From positions 1-64,000 of the forward strand of contig NZ_JACVOS010000013.1 of NCBI RefSeq assembly GCF_018882335.1: a stretch of DNA of 64,000 bases. Reading direction: 5' to 3'. A program made the position numbers and the translations under genes. Origin of the DNA: Polynucleobacter sp. AM-25C3. GTDB lineage: Bacteria > Pseudomonadota > Gammaproteobacteria > Burkholderiales > Burkholderiaceae. Below the pieces are notes generated by a model. That model worked only from the letters and a program-made list of their open reading frames with translations. It did not search any database and was not told where the DNA came from. Of the stretch, positions 32,146 to 42,154 are shown piece after piece. Positions within the stretch are counted from its first letter, which is position 1. Every line of letters begins with the position of its first letter.

Positions 32146-33342
32146 CTACCGAGCGGGACTGGATTTCTTGTGATTGGTACTGAGCCAAATCAGGGCGCCT
32201 GCTGTAATTGCAACCGGCAGTAGGGATCCCAGATTCAGAATGCCCCATCCCTGTGAGGTGATGAGAGCACCTGACCCAAAGGAAGTAAAGGCCATCGTGC
32301 CAAAGACAAAGAAGTTAATTGCTGCTTGTGCTTTATCACGCTCTTCTGGTCGATACGCGGTCATTGCCAATGAAGTGGATCCGGTAAATAAAAAATTCCA
32401 ACCAACGCCTAATAAAAATAGCGCAATGAGGAATTGATGAAAGTCGACACCGGTCAGTGCAATTGCAATGCAGAGGAGATTCAGAATAACGCCGACACCC
32501 ATGATCTTGAGGGCGCCAAAGCGCTGAATTAATGAGCCTGTAAAAAATCCGGGCGCGAACATGCCAATCACATGCCACTCTAGAACCAGTGCAGTGTCAG
32601 AAAATGGCAGGCCACATATTTGCATAGCGAGCGGCGTTGCAGCCATGAGCAGGTTCATGACGCCATAGCCCAGGGAGGCGCCGATCACAGCAACCATGAA
32701 GACGGGCTGCCGAAGAATGGTTTTGAGATCCCTGCCGTCAGAAAGCGAATGCTGGGTTTTGAATTCTTCAGGGAAGTGGATGAACTGCATCACGATGATG
32801 CCAAGCAAGCCAGCGATCGAGAGGGTGAGGTAAGCCCCCAAAAAGGCGGTATCAAAGAAATCCCTAGTCCAAGAGGCGAGGTTAGGTCCAATGACGGCCC
32901 CAAGGATTCCGCCTGCCAATACCCAGGAAACGGCTTTATCTCTTTGGCTGGCACCAGTCAGCTCGGCGGCAGCAAATCGATAGAGCTGTCCATTCGCGCT
33001 GTAATAGCCGGCTATGAAAGTCCCCAGGACTAGGAGCCAGAAGTTTTTGGAAATGGCGGCATAGGCGCAGAGAAGGACTGAAAAGACTGCTACTAAGAGG
33101 CCAAGCTGAAAAGAAATCTTTCGGCCAAAGTAATTTTGGGTTTTGGCCACAATCGAAGTGGAGAAGGCGGCACCAACGACGTAGCCCATAACGGGCAAAG
33201 TAGCCATCCAGGCAACTGGGCTGAGGCTGAGACCAACCAGACCGTTAATTGCGATAAAAGTCACGTTATTGGTCAAAAATAGGCCCTGACAAAGGATCAG
33301 CAGTACGAGGTTCTTGTTGAGCAGGGGGTGCTTGTTGGTCAT
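32146..33342 (-). CDS. MFS transporter
   Basis: The 398-residue protein has twelve predicted membrane segments. A conserved loop between helices 2 and 3 (TQNYFGRKISFQLG) matches the MFS motif A pattern, and WVLAGGILGAVIGPNLA fits the motif-C glycine-rich helix 5 of drug or metabolite exporters. The substrate is unknown. No regulator is adjacent. Confidence 0.83.
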   Translation of the reverse strand: MTNKHPLLNKNLVLLILCQGLFLTNNVTFIAINGLVGLSLSPVAWMATLPVMGYVVGAAFSTSIVAKTQNYFGRKISFQLGLLVAVFSVLLCAYAAISKNFWLLVLGTFIAGYYSANGQLYRFAAAELTGASQRDKAVSWVLAGGILGAVIGPNLASWTRDFFDTAFLGAYLTLSIAGLLGIIVMQFIHFPEEFKTQHSLSDGRDLKTILRQPVFMVAVIGASLGYGVMNLLMAATPLAMQICGLPFSDTALVLEWHVIGMFAPGFFTGSLIQRFGALKIMGVGVILNLLCIAIALTGVDFHQFLIALFLLGVGWNFLFTGSTSLAMTAYRPEERDKAQAAINFFVFGTMAFTSFGSGALITSQGWGILNLGSLLPVAITAGALIWLSTNHKKSSPAR

Positions 33343-33592
33343 GTATCGCAGTTTACGGTGTTAGTGGAACGGGGATTGTCTTGGTGGATTCCCTTAAATT
33401 GGCTGGCTAGAACCGTTTTTGAGCCTAATTCCCCTTAATTATTGAGGGTCGATGATTTAAAATAGTCTTCTTGGTCCGAAGTGAGAATGTACGCAAAAGG
33501 CAGTCAAAAGCGCCTTCAGTGTGACGAGCGGAATGCAAGAGCGTTTCGGTATTAGCCGGAACCTAAAATTTATCAATATTGAGGAAACATTA

Positions 33593-35827
33593 ATGGCTTC
33601 AGAGAAATCAAAGATCATTTACACGCTCACAGATGAAGCGCCTTTATTGGCCACCTGTGCATTTTTGCCAATTATCCGTACTTTTACAGCACCAGCTGGA
33701 GTACAGGTTGTAGAGAGCGACATTTCTGTTGCGGCACGTATCTTGTCAGAGTTCTCCGATTGTCTGACTGCAGAGCAGAAAGTTCCCGATAATTTAGCTG
33801 AGCTTGGTCGTATGACTTTGTTGCCAGACACCAACATCATTAAATTACCAAACATCAGCGCTTCAGTACCTCAGTTACTTGCTGCAATTAAAGAATTGCA
33901 AGCCAAGGGTTACCAGATTCCGGATTTTCCAGATGATCCGAAAAATGATGCTGAAAAAGCAATTCGTACGCGTTACTCCAAATGCTTGGGTAGTGCAGTA
34001 AACCCGGTTTTGCGCGAAGGTAACTCTGATCGCCGCGCGCCAAACGCAGTGAAGCGTTACGCCCGCAAAAACCCACACTCGATGGGTGAGTGGAGCCAGG
34101 CTTCCCGCACACACGTATCCCATATGCATGGTGGCGACTTCTATGCAGGTGAGAAGTCAATGACTTTGACCAAAGCATGTGATGTCAAGATGGACCTAGT
34201 GACTAAGAGTGGCAAGACCATTGTGTTGAAGCCAAAAGTCTCTTTACTTGCCGGTGAAATTATCGACAGCATGTACATGAGCAAAAAAGCGCTCTGCGAA
34301 TTTTACGAAAAAGAAATCGAAGATGCTTACAAGTCTGGAATGATGTTGTCCTTGCATGTGAAGGCTACCATGATGAAGGTCTCACACCCAATCGTGTTTG
34401 GCCATGCTGTGAAGATTTTCTACAAAGACGCATTTGAAAAGCATGCCAAGTTGTTTGAAGAGTTGGGCGTAAATGCCAACAACGGTATGAGCAGCTTGTA
34501 CGACAAGATCAAAACTTTGCCAGAGTCTAAGCGCGAAGAAATCATTCAAGACTTACACGCTTGCCATGAGCATCGCCCAGCATTGGCGATGGTTGACTCT
34601 GCTAAAGGTATTACCAATCTTCACTCACCAAGCGATGTGATTGTGGATGCATCTATGCCAGCGATGATTCGTGTAGGCGGCAAGATGTGGGGTGCTGATG
34701 GCCGCTTGCATGACACTAAGGCAGTAATTCCAGAAAGTACGTTTGCTCGTATTTACCAAGAGATGATTAACTTTTGCAAGACTCACGGTAACTTTGATCC
34801 AACCACGATGGGCACTGTGCCAAACGTGGGCTTGATGGCTCAGCAGGCTGAAGAGTATGGTTCACATGACAAGACTTTTGAGATTCCAGAAGCTGGTGTA
34901 GCCCGCATTGTTGCGGATGATGGCACAGTCTTGCTTGAGCAAAATGTTGAAGAGGGTGATATCTGGCGTATGTGTCAGGTTAAAGATGCGCCGATTCGTG
35001 ACTGGGTCAAATTGGCAGTAAATCGTGCCCGTTTATCTGGCACCCCAGCAGTGTTCTGGTTAGATGAGTACCGTCCACATGAAGCTGAGTTGATCAAGAA
35101 GGTTCAAACCTATTTGAAAGATTACGACTTAACGGGTGTAGATATTCAAATCATGTCTCAGACTCGTGCAATGCGCTTTACATTAGAGCGCATCATCCGC
35201 GGCAAAGACACGATCTCTGTGACAGGTAATATTTTGCGTGACTACCTCACGGACTTGTTCCCAATTATGGAACTCGGTACCAGCGCAAAGATGTTGTCTA
35301 TCGTGCCTTTGATGGCAGGCGGCGGCCTCTTTGAAACTGGTGCAGGCGGCTCTGCTCCTAAGCACGTTCAGCAATTGGTCGAAGAGAATCATTTGCGTTG
35401 GGATTCCTTGGGTGAGTTCTTGGCCTTGGCCGTTTCCTTGGAGGACATCGGTGATAAAACCAATAATCCAAAAGTAAAAATATTGGCTCGCACTTTGGAT
35501 GAAGCTACTGGTACATTATTGGATAACAATAAGTCACCTTCACCACGTACTGGCGAGTTAGATAACCGCGGAAGCCAGTTCTACTTGGCGATGTATTGGG
35601 CTCAAGCTTTGGCTGCGCAAACCGAAGATAAGGAATTGCAGGCTCACTTTGCTCCGATTGCAAAAGCCTTGACTGATAACGAGCAAAAGATTGTTGCTGA
35701 GTTCAAAGCAGTACAAGGTAAGCCGGCTGATATCGGCGGCTACTTTATGCCTGATCAAGCAAAGTTCAAGGCAGTGATGTGTCCAAGTACTACGCTCAAT
35801 GACATCTTGAAAACAGCGGTAGCTTAA
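33593..35827 (+). CDS. icd: isocitrate dehydrogenase, NADP-dependent, monomeric type
   Basis: The 744-residue protein is the monomeric IDH that converts isocitrate to 2-oxoglutarate and CO2 with NADP in the citric-acid cycle. Recognisable segments include [15 protein letters not shown] at the start, [19 protein letters not shown] and [16 protein letters not shown]. The frame is open to 33521, but ATG 33593 has GAGGAA eight bases upstream and gives the family-typical N-terminus and length. A strong terminator follows. The form is unrelated in sequence to the dimeric Icd of enterobacteria. Confidence 0.95.
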   Translation: MASEKSKIIYTLTDEAPLLATCAFLPIIRTFTAPAGVQVVESDISVAARILSEFSDCLTAEQKVPDNLAELGRMTLLPDTNIIKLPNISASVPQLLAAIKELQAKGYQIPDFPDDPKNDAEKAIRTRYSKCLGSAVNPVLREGNSDRRAPNAVKRYARKNPHSMGEWSQASRTHVSHMHGGDFYAGEKSMTLTKACDVKMDLVTKSGKTIVLKPKVSLLAGEIIDSMYMSKKALCEFYEKEIEDAYKSGMMLSLHVKATMMKVSHPIVFGHAVKIFYKDAFEKHAKLFEELGVNANNGMSSLYDKIKTLPESKREEIIQDLHACHEHRPALAMVDSAKGITNLHSPSDVIVDASMPAMIRVGGKMWGADGRLHDTKAVIPESTFARIYQEMINFCKTHGNFDPTTMGTVPNVGLMAQQAEEYGSHDKTFEIPEAGVARIVADDGTVLLEQNVEEGDIWRMCQVKDAPIRDWVKLAVNRARLSGTPAVFWLDEYRPHEAELIKKVQTYLKDYDLTGVDIQIMSQTRAMRFTLERIIRGKDTISVTGNILRDYLTDLFPIMELGTSAKMLSIVPLMAGGGLFETGAGGSAPKHVQQLVEENHLRWDSLGEFLALAVSLEDIGDKTNNPKVKILARTLDEATGTLLDNNKSPSPRTGELDNRGSQFYLAMYWAQALAAQTEDKELQAHFAPIAKALTDNEQKIVAEFKAVQGKPADIGGYFMPDQAKFKAVMCPSTTLNDILKTAVA

Positions 35828-35860
35828 ATCAGCAATAGCTTAAGTTGAGTTAGATTCACA

Positions 35861-35890
35861 AAAAAGGCAAACCAAACGGTTTGCCTTTTT
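35861..35890. terminator. terminator after icd
   Basis: AAAAAGGCAAACC (35861-35873), loop AAAC and GGTTTGCCTTTTT (35878-35890) form a perfect 13-pair stem with T-runs on both strands. It ends icd and may also stop the convergent gene at 35912. Confidence 0.9.
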
Positions 35891-35911
35891 TCTTATACAT
35901 AACTGAAATGC

Positions 35912-36565
35912 TTAAGCATTCATATAACGCTCTTCCTGATAAGTGCTGACCCATTGCGGTCTGTACACCAAAAGAATCGCTAGCAACATGCCTGAGAGTG
36001 AGCCCTCCATAAAGGAGAGGACGATCAAGCCCAAAAACCAGCCCAAAGGATCGCTGGTTCCGAATGAGTTAATTTGAAAAATTTGCTGTAATCCATAAAT
36101 CAGTATGCCGGTTGCGAATGTGCTGATAAATCCTGCAAGGTAGCCGTTACCTAAAATAAGAACGAATAAATGCCTTGGTAAAAATCGATTTACCGCTCGA
36201 ATGACTAGATAGGCAAAGATTGCTGGAATCACACTTACCATGATGTAGTGACTAGTGGCCTCTACCAAATCTCCGCTGAAAGTAAAAATACCCGCTAAAG
36301 CAACGATAAAGAGCAGGGTGATGGCACTCCAGAATCCAAAAAGAGCCACTAGAAGAGAGGCGCCAAAAAAGTGGAACGATAAATCAATAAAGTTCTGGAG
36401 ATTGCTATTGGGCATGTGGGCACGAATATTCCAAGCAATGGCCAATAGGAGGATGCAGGAAATAAAAAGATTCCGCAGTCGGGGTTGTAAAAGGACGCCG
36501 TCCCGACTTTTAAAGATGCCTAGTAAGAAAATGGCGCATGCCAAGAAAATCCAAGCCATATTCAT
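35912..36565 (-). CDS. CbiM-like energy-coupling-factor permease family membrane protein
   Basis: The 217-residue protein has six or seven membrane segments with FHFFGASLLVALFG, GDLVEATSHYIMVSVIPA and SFMEGSLSGMLLAILLVYRPQW, reminiscent of the CbiM/PF01891 family. The N-terminal metal-binding His of CbiM (MHIM...) is absent. No CbiN, CbiQ or CbiO gene is near, so it is a solitary protein whose role in cobalt or nickel uptake is doubtful. Confidence 0.65.
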   Translation of the reverse strand: MNMAWIFLACAIFLLGIFKSRDGVLLQPRLRNLFISCILLLAIAWNIRAHMPNSNLQNFIDLSFHFFGASLLVALFGFWSAITLLFIVALAGIFTFSGDLVEATSHYIMVSVIPAIFAYLVIRAVNRFLPRHLFVLILGNGYLAGFISTFATGILIYGLQQIFQINSFGTSDPLGWFLGLIVLSFMEGSLSGMLLAILLVYRPQWVSTYQEERYMNA

Positions 36566-36724
36566 CTCTCAAGGGGCTAAAAGCAATATTTAACTGCGTA
36601 ATGTAGCCTTTGGGTATCGGATTTAACCCTATTGCCCGGAGCGTAGTTCAGCAATAAATCCTGAGGCGTAGGAGAATGACTCATATCCATTATGTAGTTT
36701 GACGTCCATCAAAGAGATATTGAA

Positions 36725-37687
36725 ATGTTTACAAGTGACCCAAAGCGACTTTCTCAAGAAATCACCCCTAAAATCGTTTTTGAGAATCGCCGTGAATTAA
36801 TTAAGTCTGCAGCAGCGGGGGCATTTGGGTGTGCTTTAGCCCCTTGGTTTGCTCGTGAAGCTATGGCAGCAAATCCGCAGAAGTTGCCCGCCACTCCAAA
36901 CCCTGCTTTTATGACAAAAGATGAGCTCACTAGCTATAAGTACGTGACTACCTATAACAACTTCTATGAATTTGGAACCGATAAATCTGATCCAGCTGCT
37001 TATGCCCATACTCTCCAAACGCGGCCTTGGATGGTGAGCATTGAAGGCTTGGTAAAAAAGCCGGTCACCCTGGATATCGACGCATTATTAAAGTTAGCCC
37101 CGATGGAAGAGCGCATCTACCGCATGCGTTGTGTTGAGGGTTGGTCGATGGTGATTCCTTGGGATGGCTACTCTTTATCAAAGCTCTTAAATTATGTTCA
37201 GCCACTCGGTTCAGCAAAGTATGTGGAATTTATTTCCTTGGCAGATAAAAAACAGATGCCGGGACTTGGGGATAATATTATTGACTGGCCTTACCGTGAA
37301 GGTCTGCGTTTAGATGAGGCAATGAACCCACTGACGCTGCTGACCTTTGGTCTGTATGGCGAAATGTTGCCAAAGCAAAATGGCGCCCCAGTACGCATTG
37401 TGGTTCCCTGGAAGTATGGTTTTAAGAGCGCTAAGTCGATTATCAAAATTCGTTTGACAGAAGAGATGCCTAAAACCAGTTGGGGGAGGATTGCTCCTCG
37501 TGAATACGGTTTTTATTCCAACGTAAATCCTTTGGTAGATCATCCGCGTTGGAGTCAGGCTAGCGAGCGCCGAATTGGTGACTCTAAAGGGGTTTTCGCT
37601 CCTAAGATCAAAACAGAAATGTTTAATGGCTATGGCGATCAAGTAGCGAGTATGTATGCGGGAATGGATCTCAAGAAGCTCTATTGA
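36725..37687 (+). CDS. msrP: protein-methionine-sulfoxide reductase catalytic subunit MsrP
   Basis: The 320-residue molybdoenzyme repairs oxidised methionines in periplasmic proteins. It has a Tat signal ([19 protein letters not shown], twin Arg near residue 22) and the molybdopterin-ligating Cys in [14 protein letters not shown] near residue 136. It is exported folded. The partner haem subunit MsrQ follows 21 bases later. Confidence 0.95.
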   Translation: MFTSDPKRLSQEITPKIVFENRRELIKSAAAGAFGCALAPWFAREAMAANPQKLPATPNPAFMTKDELTSYKYVTTYNNFYEFGTDKSDPAAYAHTLQTRPWMVSIEGLVKKPVTLDIDALLKLAPMEERIYRMRCVEGWSMVIPWDGYSLSKLLNYVQPLGSAKYVEFISLADKKQMPGLGDNIIDWPYREGLRLDEAMNPLTLLTFGLYGEMLPKQNGAPVRIVVPWKYGFKSAKSIIKIRLTEEMPKTSWGRIAPREYGFYSNVNPLVDHPRWSQASERRIGDSKGVFAPKIKTEMFNGYGDQVASMYAGMDLKKLY

Positions 37688-37708
37688 GGGCGATGAAATA
37701 AAGCGTTC

Positions 37709-38296
37709 ATGAAAATAATTATTTTTTCTCTAGCGCTCTTACCGCTGGATCGATTAATTTGGCTTGGTCTGACGGATGATTTAAGTGCTAATCCGATTGA
37801 GTTCATTACACGATCAACAGGAACATGGGCGCTGGTCTTTTTGTGCTTAACGCTGGCAATGACCCCATTACGTTTGCTGACAAATTCAACATCATGGATT
37901 CGGTATCGCAGAATGTTGGGCTTATTCAGTTTTTTCTATGCCTGCATTCATTTTGGAATATGGCTTTGGCTAGATCAAGATTTTGATCTGATGGAAATGA
38001 TCAAAGATGTCGTGAAGCGGCCATTTATTACTATGGGCTTTATTAGTTTTGTATTGCTGATTCCACTGGCCCTTACCTCTACCCATTGGGCACAAAGAAA
38101 GCTGGGTCGACGTTGGGCTTTATTGCATCGACTTATTTACCTCATCGCCTGTACTGTGATCCTGCACTATTGGTGGCACAAGGCAGGCAAGAATGATCTT
38201 GATACTGTGACAATCTATGCAGTCGTTTTGCTGTTATTGTTATCTTGTAGGATTCCCTATATTCGCAAGCTTTTGAGCAAGCGATCTACTATGTAA
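37709..38296 (+). CDS. msrQ: haem-binding membrane subunit MsrQ
   Basis: The 195-residue protein has about six membrane segments with the MsrQ/ferric-reductase-like pattern: RYRRMLGLFSFFYACIHFGIW and WALLHRLIYLIACTVILHYWW, with His residues expected to bind haem b. It passes electrons from the quinone pool or flavin to MsrP. Confidence 0.93.
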   Translation: MKIIIFSLALLPLDRLIWLGLTDDLSANPIEFITRSTGTWALVFLCLTLAMTPLRLLTNSTSWIRYRRMLGLFSFFYACIHFGIWLWLDQDFDLMEMIKDVVKRPFITMGFISFVLLIPLALTSTHWAQRKLGRRWALLHRLIYLIACTVILHYWWHKAGKNDLDTVTIYAVVLLLLLSCRIPYIRKLLSKRSTM

Positions 38297-38323
38297 TGTC
38301 ACTACTCTAATGTCACCATTCCT

Positions 38324-38899
38324 ATGACTCTGCTTTTATATCCTCGCACTTTATTCATTTCCATATTGGGCTTGCTGCTGATTTGTCTTGGGTCTTCCCA
38401 AGCCATTGCGCAGCAAGGCGATCAGGCTGTGAAGACCATTGCCACTTTAGATGTTTCTCGTTATCTAGGCACTTGGTATGAGATTGCTAAGTTTCCAAAC
38501 TGGTTTCAGAAAAAATGTGTTGGCAATACCAAAGCGGTTTATACCGCCAAAGCTGATGGTAATCTGCGAGTGCTCAATAGTTGCAAAACTTCTAGTGGAG
38601 AGATTTCTGAGGCAGAGGGTTTGGCCCGCCAGATTGGGGGTAAAGATTCGCCCAAACTGGAAGTCCGCTTTGCACCGGAGTGGCTTTCATTCCTACCTTT
38701 GGTCTGGGGTGACTATTGGGTGATTGATTTAGATCCGCAGTACCAGGTGGCAGCGGTGAGTGATCCTAAAAGAGAATATCTCTGGGTCTTATCAAGAACC
38801 CCACAGTTAGACCCCAAAGCCTATGAAGACCTCTTACAGCGCCTAAAGCAGCAGCAATTCGATATTCAAAAACTTGAGCTGACTGCTCAAAAGAATTAG
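38324..38899 (+). CDS. lipocalin (Blc-like)
   Basis: The 191-residue protein has a signal peptide and the lipocalin motif LGTWYEIAKFPNWFQKKC, followed by VYTAKADGNLRVLNSC and YLWVLSRTPQLD. Blc-type lipocalins bind lipids at the outer membrane, but this one lacks a lipobox (SSQAIAQQ), so it is predicted to be soluble. It lies 27 bases after msrQ and two bases before the MBL gene, implying one operon. Confidence 0.88.
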   Translation: MTLLLYPRTLFISILGLLLICLGSSQAIAQQGDQAVKTIATLDVSRYLGTWYEIAKFPNWFQKKCVGNTKAVYTAKADGNLRVLNSCKTSSGEISEAEGLARQIGGKDSPKLEVRFAPEWLSFLPLVWGDYWVIDLDPQYQVAAVSDPKREYLWVLSRTPQLDPKAYEDLLQRLKQQQFDIQKLELTAQKN

Positions 38900-38900
38900 G

Positions 38901-39839
38901 ATGACGGTTAAACAGATTGGCAGCTATTTGCTGCCTCCCGGAATTGACATTTTCGAACGTGGTTGGTTATCGGCGAATAATATTTTTCTCTATGGTGATG
39001 CAGATGTCTCGCTCGTAGATTCTGGTTATTGCTCGCATCAAGAGCTTACCGTTGACTTGGTGTCAAATGCGCTCAAGCAGAACGGCTTAAAAAGCCTTAG
39101 CAAAGTAGTGAATACCCATTTGCATTCAGATCATTGTGGTGGCAACGCGGCCTTATCAAAGAAATTGGATTGTGAGATCTGGATACCCGAAGCTGAGGCA
39201 ATTGCGGTGCAGGGTTGGGATAACAATTTACTCAGCTTTGAGCAATTGGGGCAAGACTGCCCACGCTTTAGTCATCAAGGCCTACTTGTACCTGGTGAAG
39301 AAATTCTGTTGGGCCGCTATCGCTGGCAAATTCTTTCAGGACCTGGCCACGATAACCATTCAATCATGCTGTACCAAGAGCAACATCAAATCCTGATCTC
39401 GGCTGATGCGCTATGGGAAGAGGGTTTTGGTGTGATCTTCCCCGAGCTCTGGGGTGAGGGAGGGTTCGAGGAGGTGGCGCAGACATTGGAACTCATTGAA
39501 GGACTTCCAGTTGCCTTAGTCATTCCGGGGCATGGAAAGCCTTTTACGGATGTAAAAAAGTCGATTGAGATTGCAAAATCGCGCCTCGATTACCTCTCAA
39601 GCGATGCTGATCGCAATGCGCGTCATGGTGCTAAAGTGCTTCTCAAGTACAAGCTATTGGAATGGCGAAGTCAGGACTTGAACGCTGTGCAGGAATGGAT
39701 TACGAGAACTCCGGTACTGGAAAATATTCGCAAGCAACTCAATATGACTATTGAGGAATTGCAGGAGTGGTTACCACAAGCATTGGTGAAGTCGAGGGCT
39801 GCGACTCTTGAACGAGGGCGACTCATCAATCTTAATTAA
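38901..39839 (+). CDS. MBL-fold metallohydrolase
   Basis: The 312-residue protein has the zinc-binding THLHSDHCGG motif, a GPGHDNHS segment, the ISADALWEEGFG acidic ligand and VIPGHGKPF near residue 212. This makes it a complete metallo-beta-lactamase-fold hydrolase of glyoxalase-II type. A C-terminal helical extension of ~90 residues is also present. It starts two bases after the lipocalin stop. The substrate is unknown. Confidence 0.82.
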   Translation: MTVKQIGSYLLPPGIDIFERGWLSANNIFLYGDADVSLVDSGYCSHQELTVDLVSNALKQNGLKSLSKVVNTHLHSDHCGGNAALSKKLDCEIWIPEAEAIAVQGWDNNLLSFEQLGQDCPRFSHQGLLVPGEEILLGRYRWQILSGPGHDNHSIMLYQEQHQILISADALWEEGFGVIFPELWGEGGFEEVAQTLELIEGLPVALVIPGHGKPFTDVKKSIEIAKSRLDYLSSDADRNARHGAKVLLKYKLLEWRSQDLNAVQEWITRTPVLENIRKQLNMTIEELQEWLPQALVKSRAATLERGRLINLN

Positions 39840-39848
39840 AGTGTTCAA

Positions 39849-40682
39849 TTAGAAATTGAACGATAGCTTGCCGTAAAAAGACCAGTCGTAAACGGGGTAG
39901 CTTTGTACCACTTGCTTGCTAGCACCTACCGCAAATAAGAAATGCTTATTGAGGCGATGGGTCACCATGGCATCAAGGGGAACAAACCAGCCTCCACCAC
40001 CGCCTGTATTCCAGACGATACCGTTTTCATCCCAAAATCGAATTTGCGTATCTGGCAGGATATTCAATCCCAGTGTTGGGAAAATATTGAGATTGCGTAC
40101 TAAGGGTGGTTGACTTGGGTTATTGGCAAACGAGTTTCCCTTGGTATCAAATCCATACATGTATCGCAAGAGCGGTGAAAAGTCGGAGAGCCGTGAGTCA
40201 CTTCCTTTATTGGGCACATACACGGTACCTATCTGAGGCCCGGCTGCCCATTGCCCGTAATTGCCAAATGGAAAGACTATTCGACCTCCCAATGTACCTT
40301 CCCAATTTTTGAGAATGCTAGGGTGGTTTCCCCAGACGGTGAGCATGGTGTTGCCGGCGTTATATGTGCCGGACGATTGTTCTGGGAGGGCGGGCCCATA
40401 AGTTGATACATAGGAGGTGTCCAACCTCATAGTGCCGCGCCATTGATCGAACTGCAGGGGTTGGTAGTAGCGTAATTTCAGAGTATCGCTTTGGGTTTGT
40501 TCTCCAAAGGTATTGTGATAGCCCCAAAATTCCAGAACCCGTTGACTCGAATACTGATCAGCTGCTTTCTCGAGGTTTAAAAATCCCCCCGAGAATTTGC
40601 TTTCATCGGCCATGGTCTTTCCCATGAACCCCAGGAGGGCCAGTGGAATCAGGAGGTGAGGAATAATCCGCAGCAATGTCAT
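39849..40682 (-). CDS. predicted outer-membrane beta-barrel protein
   Basis: The 277-residue protein has a signal peptide (cleavage near MADES) and alternating strands ending in an aromatic C-terminus (YGKLSFNF), the usual signal for outer-membrane assembly. The content is rich in Trp, Gly and Asn. No named family. The ATG at 40682 is preferred because the longer frame to 40766 would overlap the divergent SDR gene and put a second hydrophobic segment first. Confidence 0.7.
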   Translation of the reverse strand: MTLLRIIPHLLIPLALLGFMGKTMADESKFSGGFLNLEKAADQYSSQRVLEFWGYHNTFGEQTQSDTLKLRYYQPLQFDQWRGTMRLDTSYVSTYGPALPEQSSGTYNAGNTMLTVWGNHPSILKNWEGTLGGRIVFPFGNYGQWAAGPQIGTVYVPNKGSDSRLSDFSPLLRYMYGFDTKGNSFANNPSQPPLVRNLNIFPTLGLNILPDTQIRFWDENGIVWNTGGGGGWFVPLDAMVTHRLNKHFLFAVGASKQVVQSYPVYDWSFYGKLSFNF

Positions 40683-40735
40683 ATAGGCATTAATATAAAT
40701 GACTGAGTCAATTAGAAAAAATAAGCAGAGAGAAT

Positions 40736-41506
40736 ATGGAACATACCGTTTTAGTAACCGGCGCAACCGCTGGGTTTGGTGAGGCTACTGCCCGTCGTTT
40801 TCTGGCGCATGGCCACAAGGTAATTGCCCTTGGAAGAAGGGTGGAGCGCCTAGAAGCTTTGAAAGCATCTCTTCCCGCAGAGCAGCAGAAAAAATTACTG
40901 ACTCTGGCTGTTGATGTATGTGATAGCGCGAAGGTAGATGGTCTTGCCGCCACTCTTCCTGTGGAATTTTCTAGCGTGACTGTGCTTGTGAATAACGCGG
41001 GTTTAGCTTTGGGTCTTGAGCCGGCATATCAAGCATATCTCACGGACTGGGATCGCATGATTGATACCAATATCAAAGGCCTAGTGCATATGACGCGGGC
41101 TTTCTTGCCGGGAATGGTTGAGCGTAAGTGTGGTCACGTGATTAATCTGGGTTCTGTAGCAGCAAACTACCCTTATCCAGGCGGTAACGTCTACGGCGGA
41201 ACTAAGGCATTCGTGCAGCAATTTAGCTTGAACCTCAGGGCAGATTTAATTGGCACGCCCGTGCGTGTCACTTGCGTTGAGCCAGGGATGTGCTCGGGTA
41301 CAGAGTTTTCAAATGTGCGCTTTAAGGGTGATGACGATAAGGCCGGCAAAGTCTACAGCGGTGTTAAGGCCTTGAGTGCAGATGATGTGGCGGAGGCCAT
41401 TTACTGGTCCGCCAATTTACCGAGTCATATGAATATCAATGTAGTAGAGCTCATGCCTGTGCAACAGGCCTTTAATGGTTTTAATGTTCACCGTGGTGAG
41501 TTTTAA
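40736..41506 (+). CDS. short-chain dehydrogenase/reductase (YdfG-like)
   Basis: The 256-residue enzyme has the NADP-binding GATAGFG motif at residues ~8-14, NNAG at ~91-94, and the Ser-Tyr-Lys active site (LGSVAAN..YPYPGGNVYGGTK). It is most like YdfG, an NADP-dependent 3-hydroxy-acid dehydrogenase. Here the tyrosine precedes GGTK, as in classical SDRs. The physiological substrate is uncertain. Confidence 0.88.
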   Translation: MEHTVLVTGATAGFGEATARRFLAHGHKVIALGRRVERLEALKASLPAEQQKKLLTLAVDVCDSAKVDGLAATLPVEFSSVTVLVNNAGLALGLEPAYQAYLTDWDRMIDTNIKGLVHMTRAFLPGMVERKCGHVINLGSVAANYPYPGGNVYGGTKAFVQQFSLNLRADLIGTPVRVTCVEPGMCSGTEFSNVRFKGDDDKAGKVYSGVKALSADDVAEAIYWSANLPSHMNINVVELMPVQQAFNGFNVHRGEF

Positions 41507-41512
41507 AGAGGC

Positions 41513-42052
41513 CTATATCGCCGGTTTCCATTTGTAAAACTTGGGATAGACGCGCAACACTACAGGCCCGTCAAAATCCCAAGATTTACAGGTTCCCAAG
41601 TAGAGTGGTGGTTTGTTGTCATCTGGATCGAAGAGCGCTCCAGGAATAGATTGAAAAGCCGCAGTAGCAATATTGCTGAGTAGTTCTCGCAGGTGCGTGC
41701 AGCCCTTAATACCTCCCAGGTGCTCATTGATCGTCTTGCGCCAACCTTTTCCTAGTCGTGCCCCAATGAGTGCATCCATCGGCGGTATCACTTGTGGGCA
41801 TTCTGGGTGAGGGTGGCTATCCATTGCCACCTCGATCGCTTGAATGACTAATTCAGTATCGACGGTAATCCGAACCCACATATCGTGAAACGCTTCTCCC
41901 GGTTCCCAAGTTTTTTGACCGGTAGTAAAAGGCTGGAATTTGAAGTCTCGTAAATGGGCTTCAATATCCCATAAGCCATCCTCACGGGCATAACCTTGAA
42001 AAGTAATTTCACGCGTGTGTAGAGGGCTTCTGGATTCTGGGCTTGAAAGCAT
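41513..42052 (-). CDS. DUF2889 family protein
   Basis: The protein matches DUF2889: it begins SPLHTREITFQGYAREDGLWDIEAHL and has a central FHDMWVRITVD and a GCTHLRELL segment. Family function is unknown. The frame extends to 42106, where the extra 18 residues are hydrophobic; the ATG at 42052 puts the conserved domain close to the start. No strong ribosome site decides between them. Confidence 0.75.
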   Translation of the reverse strand: MLSSPESRSPLHTREITFQGYAREDGLWDIEAHLRDFKFQPFTTGQKTWEPGEAFHDMWVRITVDTELVIQAIEVAMDSHPHPECPQVIPPMDALIGARLGKGWRKTINEHLGGIKGCTHLRELLSNIATAAFQSIPGALFDPDDNKPPLYLGTCKSWDFDGPVVLRVYPKFYKWKPAI

Positions 42053-42154
42053 GATGGCGATAAATAAGTAGCTAATAGGTGTAAAGATGAATAATAACGG
42101 CTTCATTTCGGAGTCGCTCAGTATGGCGGCTTTGTAGTATTCTCGGCAGCATAT

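Noticed and set aside
36566..36724. possible cobalamin riboswitch before the CbiM-like gene
   Set aside because: No B12-box-like sequence was found and the gap is too short for a full aptamer plus promoter.
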